NCBI GenBank assembly: GCA_965224495.1
Contig: CBDCZI010000018.1
Coordinates: forward strand, 1-10,020
Length of the DNA: 10,020 nt
DNA from: CBDCZI01 sp965224495
GTDB lineage: Bacteria; Bacteroidota; Bacteroidia; Cytophagales; JAAEPT01
Direction of reading: 5' to 3'
The stretch's first letter is position 1, and each line of letters opens with the position of its first letter. This document shows positions 6,354 to 10,020 of this stretch, in pieces. Below the pieces are notes generated by a model. That model was not told the origin of the DNA. It saw only the letters and a program-made list of their open reading frames with translations, and searched no databases. A program made the translations under genes and the position numbers.

Positions 6354-7040
6354 ATGCAAGGAAACATGTCTTATATGTTACTAATGGGTGGAATTATGCT
6401 CGCTAGTTGGTTAGTTCAAAAAAACTTACAACGCAAGTTTAAAAAATATTCAGCGATGCCTTTAAAATCAGGATTATCTGGTCGAGAGGTCGCTGAAAAA
6501 ATGCTAACAGAATGTGGAATTCACGATGTGGAGATTTTATCTGTTGCAGGAAAATTAACTGACCACTACAACCCTACAAATAAAACAGTCAACTTAAGTC
6601 CTGAAATTTATGCAGGAAGAAGTGTAATGGCTGCCGCTGTTGCTGCTCACGAATGTGGACACGCTGTACAACACGCTAAAGCTTATGCGTTTTTAGGTAT
6701 GAGAAGTAAATTGGTACCTGTTATTAATTTTTCTTCTAAATACATGCAATGGGTACTTTTGGCAGGTATTATGTTGATTCAGGTTTTCCCCTTTTTGTTA
6801 TTGGCAGGTATCGTAATGTTTGCTTTAACTACCTTATTTTCTTTTGTTACATTACCCGTTGAGTTTGACGCAACCAATCGAGCAAAAGCGTGGTTAGAAA
6901 CTTCTAATTTAACAACTTCACAAGAGCACGCAGGTGTTTCTGATGCCTTGAGTGCTGCTGCTAAAACTTACGTGGTTGCTGCCTTAAGTTCATTAGCTAC
7001 TCTTTTCTATTATGTATCTATCTTTTTGAGACGTCGATAA
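6354..7040 (+). CDS. Membrane zinc metallopeptidase, YugP-like family
   Basis: Membrane-anchored HExxH peptidase of the YugP-like zinc_peptidase_2 family (228 residues, usual size). Hydrophobic segments lie at residues about 6-22, 133-169 (probably a pair) and 205-225, the last followed by RRR. The zinc site is H99-E100-C-G-H103 in AAHECGHAVQH; E170 in LPVEFDATNRAKAWLE is the likely third ligand. The conserved LSGREVAEKML and DHYNPTNKTVNLSPEIYAGRSV blocks precede it. The start is set at the ATG at 6354, preceded by an A-rich stretch as is common for flavobacterial starts; ATG 6366 is also possible. An in-frame TTG at 6300 would add 18 residues and would run through the leader hairpin, so it is unlikely. 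The gene ends at a strong terminator. The physiological substrate is not known to me. Confidence 0.92.
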   Translation: MQGNMSYMLLMGGIMLASWLVQKNLQRKFKKYSAMPLKSGLSGREVAEKMLTECGIHDVEILSVAGKLTDHYNPTNKTVNLSPEIYAGRSVMAAAVAAHECGHAVQHAKAYAFLGMRSKLVPVINFSSKYMQWVLLAGIMLIQVFPFLLLAGIVMFALTTLFSFVTLPVEFDATNRAKAWLETSNLTTSQEHAGVSDALSAAAKTYVVAALSSLATLFYYVSIFLRRR

Positions 7041-7062
7041 TTAACAGAATATCTTGTAAAGT

Positions 7063-7103
7063 AAAAAAGCCCTGTCAATTTGAATATTGACAGGGCTTTT
7101 TTT
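7063..7103. terminator. Strong bidirectional rho-independent terminator
   Basis: The 17-base arms at 7063-7079 and 7086-7102 are exact reverse complements, with the core AGCCCTGTCAAT / ATTGACAGGGCT and a 6-base loop. The arms end in A6 on the left and T7 on the right, giving a U tract on both strands. It ends the zinc peptidase transcript and, from the other side, gcvP, whose stop codon is 17 bases away. Confidence 0.95.
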
Positions 7104-7119
7104 ATGTGAGCGTAATCAA

Positions 7120-8538
7120 TTAAGCATATTCTTCAATTGACGGACAGCTACACATTAGATTTCTATCACCGTAAGCATTATCTATTCGACTAACAGAAAC
7201 CCAAAACTTCCTATCCCTTACATAAGACAAGGGGTAAGCTGCCGTTTCTCTTGTGTAAGGACGACTCCATTCGTTTGCTGTAATTACTCTAAACGAATGA
7301 GGGGCATTCTTCAAAACATTATTTTCCTTATCCGCCTTGCCTTCTTCAATTTCTTTTATTTCTGCTCTAATCTGAATTAAGGCATCACAAAAACGGTCAA
7401 GTTCTTCTTTACTTTCACTTTCTGTTGGTTCTATCATCAATGTACCGGCAACAGGGAACGAAACGGTCGGTGCATGAAAGCCATAATCCATCAAACGCTT
7501 TGCTACATCTTCAACTTCCAAACCAATAGATAATTTAAATGCTCTAAAATCAACAATCATTTCGTGTGCACAACGTCCTTTTGCTCCGACATATAAAATA
7601 TCGTACACTTTTTCTAAACGAGATTTTATATAATTAGCATTCAAAATAGCCGTTTCAGTTGCTTTCTTCAAACCTTCTTTTCCTAACAATGCCATATAAG
7701 CATACGAGATAGGCAAAACTCCAGCACTTCCCCAAGGAGCGGCAGAGACAGCCGTAATCGCTTTTTCACCTCTGATTTTCACTACTGCATGGTTAGGTAA
7801 ATACTCCACCAAGTGAGCGGCAACACCAATCGGACCGACACCAGGACCTCCTCCTCCATGAGGAATAGCAAATGTCTTATGTAGATTCAGATGACAAACA
7901 TCCGCACCAATAGTACCTGGGCTTGTCAAACCAACTTGCGCATTCATATTCGCACCGTCCATGTAAACCTGTCCTCCGTTGGTATGGATAATTTCACAAA
8001 CCTCTATAATACTTTCTTCAAAAACACCGTGCGTCGAAGGGTAGGTTACCATCAGGCAAGAAAGACTATCTTTGTATTGTTCTGATTTCGCTTTCAAATC
8101 AGCTACATCAATATTCCCTTTCTCATCACATTGTACAATAACCACTTTCATAGCCGCCATTACCGCACTCGCTGGATTTGTACCATGAGCAGACGAAGGA
8201 ATTAAAGCAATATTTCTATGCCCCTCTCCTCTCTGTTTATGGTACTCACGAATAACCATTAGTCCTGCATATTCTCCTTGTGCACCAGAGTTGGGTTGAA
8301 ACGAAACAGCAGCAAACCCTGTCACCTCACTCAACCATTTGTTCAATGTTTTTAACATTTCGTGGTAACCACTTGCTTGATCTAAAGGAGCAAAAGGATG
8401 CATATTCCCTAATTCGTTCCAAGTAATTGGTGCCATTTGTGTCGAAGCGTTTAGTTTCATAGTACACGAGCCCAACGGAATCATAGAATGAGTCAATGAC
8501 AAATCTTTATTCTCCAAACGCTTGATATAACGCAACAT
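7120..8538 (-). CDS. gcvP: GcvP C-terminal part: intact 472-codon frame with the PLP lysine
   Basis: Largest undamaged piece, covering about the last half of GcvP. It contains HSMIPLGSCTMKLN, ASAHGTNPASAVMA, YMDGANMNAQVG and the Schiff-base lysine codon at 7878-7876 (about residue 711 of the repaired protein) in NLHKTF. The C-terminal GRCAHEMIVD and FPVAGTLMIEPTESE follow. Its first codon is not a true start; family sequence continues upstream as YHIEHEM before the 8556-8563 frameshift. Alone it would not make a working enzyme. Confidence 0.85.
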   Translation of the reverse strand: MLRYIKRLENKDLSLTHSMIPLGSCTMKLNASTQMAPITWNELGNMHPFAPLDQASGYHEMLKTLNKWLSEVTGFAAVSFQPNSGAQGEYAGLMVIREYHKQRGEGHRNIALIPSSAHGTNPASAVMAAMKVVIVQCDEKGNIDVADLKAKSEQYKDSLSCLMVTYPSTHGVFEESIIEVCEIIHTNGGQVYMDGANMNAQVGLTSPGTIGADVCHLNLHKTFAIPHGGGGPGVGPIGVAAHLVEYLPNHAVVKIRGEKAITAVSAAPWGSAGVLPISYAYMALLGKEGLKKATETAILNANYIKSRLEKVYDILYVGAKGRCAHEMIVDFRAFKLSIGLEVEDVAKRLMDYGFHAPTVSFPVAGTLMIEPTESESKEELDRFCDALIQIRAEIKEIEEGKADKENNVLKNAPHSFRVITANEWSRPYTRETAAYPLSYVRDRKFWVSVSRIDNAYGDRNLMCSCPSIEEYA

Positions 8539-9271
8539 TTCGTGTTCGATATGGTAAGGCCTTAAACGAACTATGTGTTAAAAATGTAGAAGTACGTACC
8601 AAATCAGTAGATATTACCTCCTCTACTTCTTTCCCTCCCTCCAGTTCTATATCCTCTAAACTTATCGCTTTACGAAATACATTTAGCAAACATTTAATAT
8701 CTGCTTTTGAAATCGTTTCATCAATCGCCACACCTACAAAATCATCTTCAAAATAACGTAAATTTATCTCTTCATTTAGTGCTATTTGTCTTAACAACTC
8801 TTTGTCTGTTACTTTTATTTTCAACGTATCAAAAAATTGTTCATTCGTTTGCTCGTAACCAATAGCCTTCAATTCATTATTCAAATAAGCAGCTAAACTA
8901 TGGATACGTTGTGCTATTGTTTTCAATCCTTTACTTCCATGATACACGGCATACATACCCGACATCACAGCCAAAAGCACCTGTGAAGTACAGATATTAG
9001 ACGTAGCCTTTTCTCTTCGTATATGTTGTTCTCTTGTCTGTAAAGCCATACGGTAGGCAGGGTTTCCTTCCGCATCTTTTGACAAACCGATAATACGTCC
9101 TGGTATTGCTCTTTTGTATTTCTCTAATGTAGCAAAGTAACCTGCATGAGGACCACCGTATCCCATAGGTACACCAAACCGTTGCGTTGTTCCTACCACT
9201 ACGTCCGCTCCCCATTCCCCTGGAGGAGTAAGCAAGACCAAACTCATCAAATCAGCAGCAACCGCCACCAA
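8507..9271 (-). CDS. gcvP: GcvP middle part: second open segment
   Basis: This covers VAVAADLMSLVLLTPPGEWG to RTSTFLTHSSFK, the second half of the N-terminal PLP-fold domain. It includes the conserved GTTQRFGVPMGYGGPHAGYFA, REQHIRREKATSNICTSQ and AVYHG blocks. It follows the deletion at 9271-9276. Its last residues (ALPYRTRNVALYQAFGE) are out-of-frame sequence read past the 8556-8563 insertion. It has no real start codon. Confidence 0.8.
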   Translation of the reverse strand: MVAVAADLMSLVLLTPPGEWGADVVVGTTQRFGVPMGYGGPHAGYFATLEKYKRAIPGRIIGLSKDAEGNPAYRMALQTREQHIRREKATSNICTSQVLLAVMSGMYAVYHGSKGLKTIAQRIHSLAAYLNNELKAIGYEQTNEQFFDTLKIKVTDKELLRQIALNEEINLRYFEDDFVGVAIDETISKADIKCLLNVFRKAISLEDIELEGGKEVEEVISTDLVRTSTFLTHSSFKALPYRTRNVALYQAFGE

Positions 9272-10005
9272 TAAGCGTTTTCTTTGGCTTGTTTCACAAA
9301 CTTACTGTAATCTTTTATCTCTCCATTGGCATCTGGGTACTGTAACAACACCCAAAAAACTCATCTCCAAACAGATTCTGTTCTTCTTTATGAGTGTCTG
9401 CTAACGTTTCGATGACCAACTCTATTTCTAAAGGCGTTGCTCTTGTTTTTAAAACATCTATCGTCTGAGGTAAACATTGAGCTGAAACCAAAAACTTATT
9501 TGCCAATTTCTTCTTTCCTCTTCGTTGGTTGTACAACATGGTCATTGCTTCCGCAGCCGCTGTTGCCTCATCTAGCAACGAAGCATTAGACAACTCCATT
9601 CCCGTCAAGTTAGTTACCATCGTTTGGTAATTAACCAATGCTTCCAAACGACCTTGCGCAATCTCTGCTTGGTAAGGCGTGTAAGCCGTGTACCACCCTG
9701 ATTTTCAAGGACATTTCGTTTAATCACCTCGGGTACGATCGTGTTATAATACCCCAAACCGATATAAGACTTATTCACCTTATTATTTAAAGTCAAGGTC
9801 TTAAATTTTGCTAAAAAATCATACTCAGAAACTGCTTTCGGTAATTTCAACTCTTCTTTTAGACGTATATTTTCTGGTACGGTCTCCTCTATCAATTGCT
9901 CTACAGAGTTGACACCAATCACTTCTAACATGCCTTTTATTTCTTCTTGAGAAGAACCTAAATGTCTGCTTTCAAAATTGTCTGTAAATCAAAATTTACC
10001 TTCAT
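9272..10005 (-). CDS. gcvP: GcvP N-terminal part in four short frames
   Basis: In order from the ATG at 10005 this holds four pieces. The first is MKVNFDLQ, cut by a stop at 9960-9958. The second is DNFESRHLGSSQEEIKGMLE through to VIKRNVLENQG, open to about 9698. The third is TAYTPYQAEIAQGRLEAL through NASLLDEATAAAEAM to LFGDEFFG, open to about 9353. The fourth is VLLQYPDANGEIKDYSKFVK to AKENA, open to about 9277. Each piece continues the family alignment of the previous one, with only one base missing at each joint. Confidence 0.8.
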
Positions 10006-10020
10006 TAGAATTGAGTTTTG

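Larger units (their letters stand above)
7120..10005 (-). pseudogene. gcvP: Glycine dehydrogenase (decarboxylating) P-protein, broken by five single-base indels
   Basis: PLP enzyme of the glycine cleavage system: it decarboxylates glycine and passes the aminomethyl group to the lipoyl H-protein. The whole gene is present, from the ATG at 10005 to the TAA at 7122-7120, but the frame changes five times. By the reading I reconstruct there are one-base deletions near 9982-9984, 9693-9698, 9350-9359 and 9271-9276, and a one-base insertion within 8556-8563. Correcting these gives 962 residues, close to the usual 950-960 of single-chain GcvP. The stretches between lesions are highly conserved: RHLG near the N-terminus, SYIGLGYY, NASLLDEATAAAEAM, GADVVVGTTQRFG, LGSCTMKLN, the PLP-lysine block NLHKTFAIPHGGGGPGVGP and the C-terminal DRNLMCSCPSIEEYA. 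No other stops or substitution decay are visible. It is either a sequencing or assembly artefact or a very young pseudogene. The promoter lies beyond the window. Confidence 0.9.

Noticed and set aside
8556..9990. gcvP pieces as separate genes or a split two-subunit P-protein (GcvPA/GcvPB)
   Set aside because: The breaks do not fall at the GcvPA/GcvPB junction only, the pieces lack starts, and each joins the next after a one-base correction.

Overview
The window looks like an ordinary housekeeping stretch of an AT-rich Bacteroidota chromosome, most likely a member of the Flavobacteriia. The evidence is flavobacterial-type protein sequences (GroEL/GroES, Uup-like ABC-F, TatD, YugP-like zinc peptidase, single-chain GcvP) and two perfect Bacteroidetes -7 promoter boxes (TAnnTTTG) placed four bases before an ATG. 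A repeat-like RNA element ending in AGCCCGACCC also resembles the Flavo-1 RNA as I remember it. This assignment rests on recognition, not on a search.

Layout. Positions 1-1137 (minus) hold the groES-groL chaperonin operon; groL runs off the left edge. Positions 1138-1341 hold its control region, with a GACA-N3-TGTC inverted repeat, a direct repeat, and a possible sigma-54-type -24/-12 promoter. Positions 1474-2235 (plus) encode a BtuF-like helical-backbone metal receptor protein without a convincing ATG start. Positions 2236-2532 are noncoding and contain the candidate Flavo-1 RNA and a leaderless-type promoter. Positions 2533-4403 (plus) encode an ABC-F ATPase whose C-terminal coiled-coil tail is cut off by a one-base deletion in an A run. 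It is followed ten bases later by a CPBP-family membrane protein (4414-5352). tatD (5438-6208, minus) converges on that gene, and a zinc metallopeptidase (6354-7040, plus) diverges from tatD; a perfect 10-bp hairpin lies in the leader between them. A strong bidirectional terminator at 7063-7103 separates the peptidase from gcvP (7120-10005, minus).

The most striking feature is the state of gcvP. The 962-residue glycine decarboxylase P-protein is almost perfectly readable but is broken by five single-base indels, all in its N-terminal half. All catalytic motifs remain intact. Together with the ABC-F lesion, this points either to uncorrected sequencing or assembly errors or to very recent gene loss.

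The genes do not form a joint pathway. They cover protein folding (GroESL), translation quality (ABC-F), membrane proteolysis (the CPBP-like protein and the zinc peptidase), nuclease or hydrolase function (TatD), vitamin B12 or metal binding (BtuF-like) and one-carbon metabolism (GcvP). I found no phage, transposon, CRISPR, tRNA, rRNA or defence cassette. I do not see a new multi-gene system here. The items most worth checking are regulatory (groES promoter, Flavo-1-like RNA, peptidase leader hairpin) and the indel cluster.
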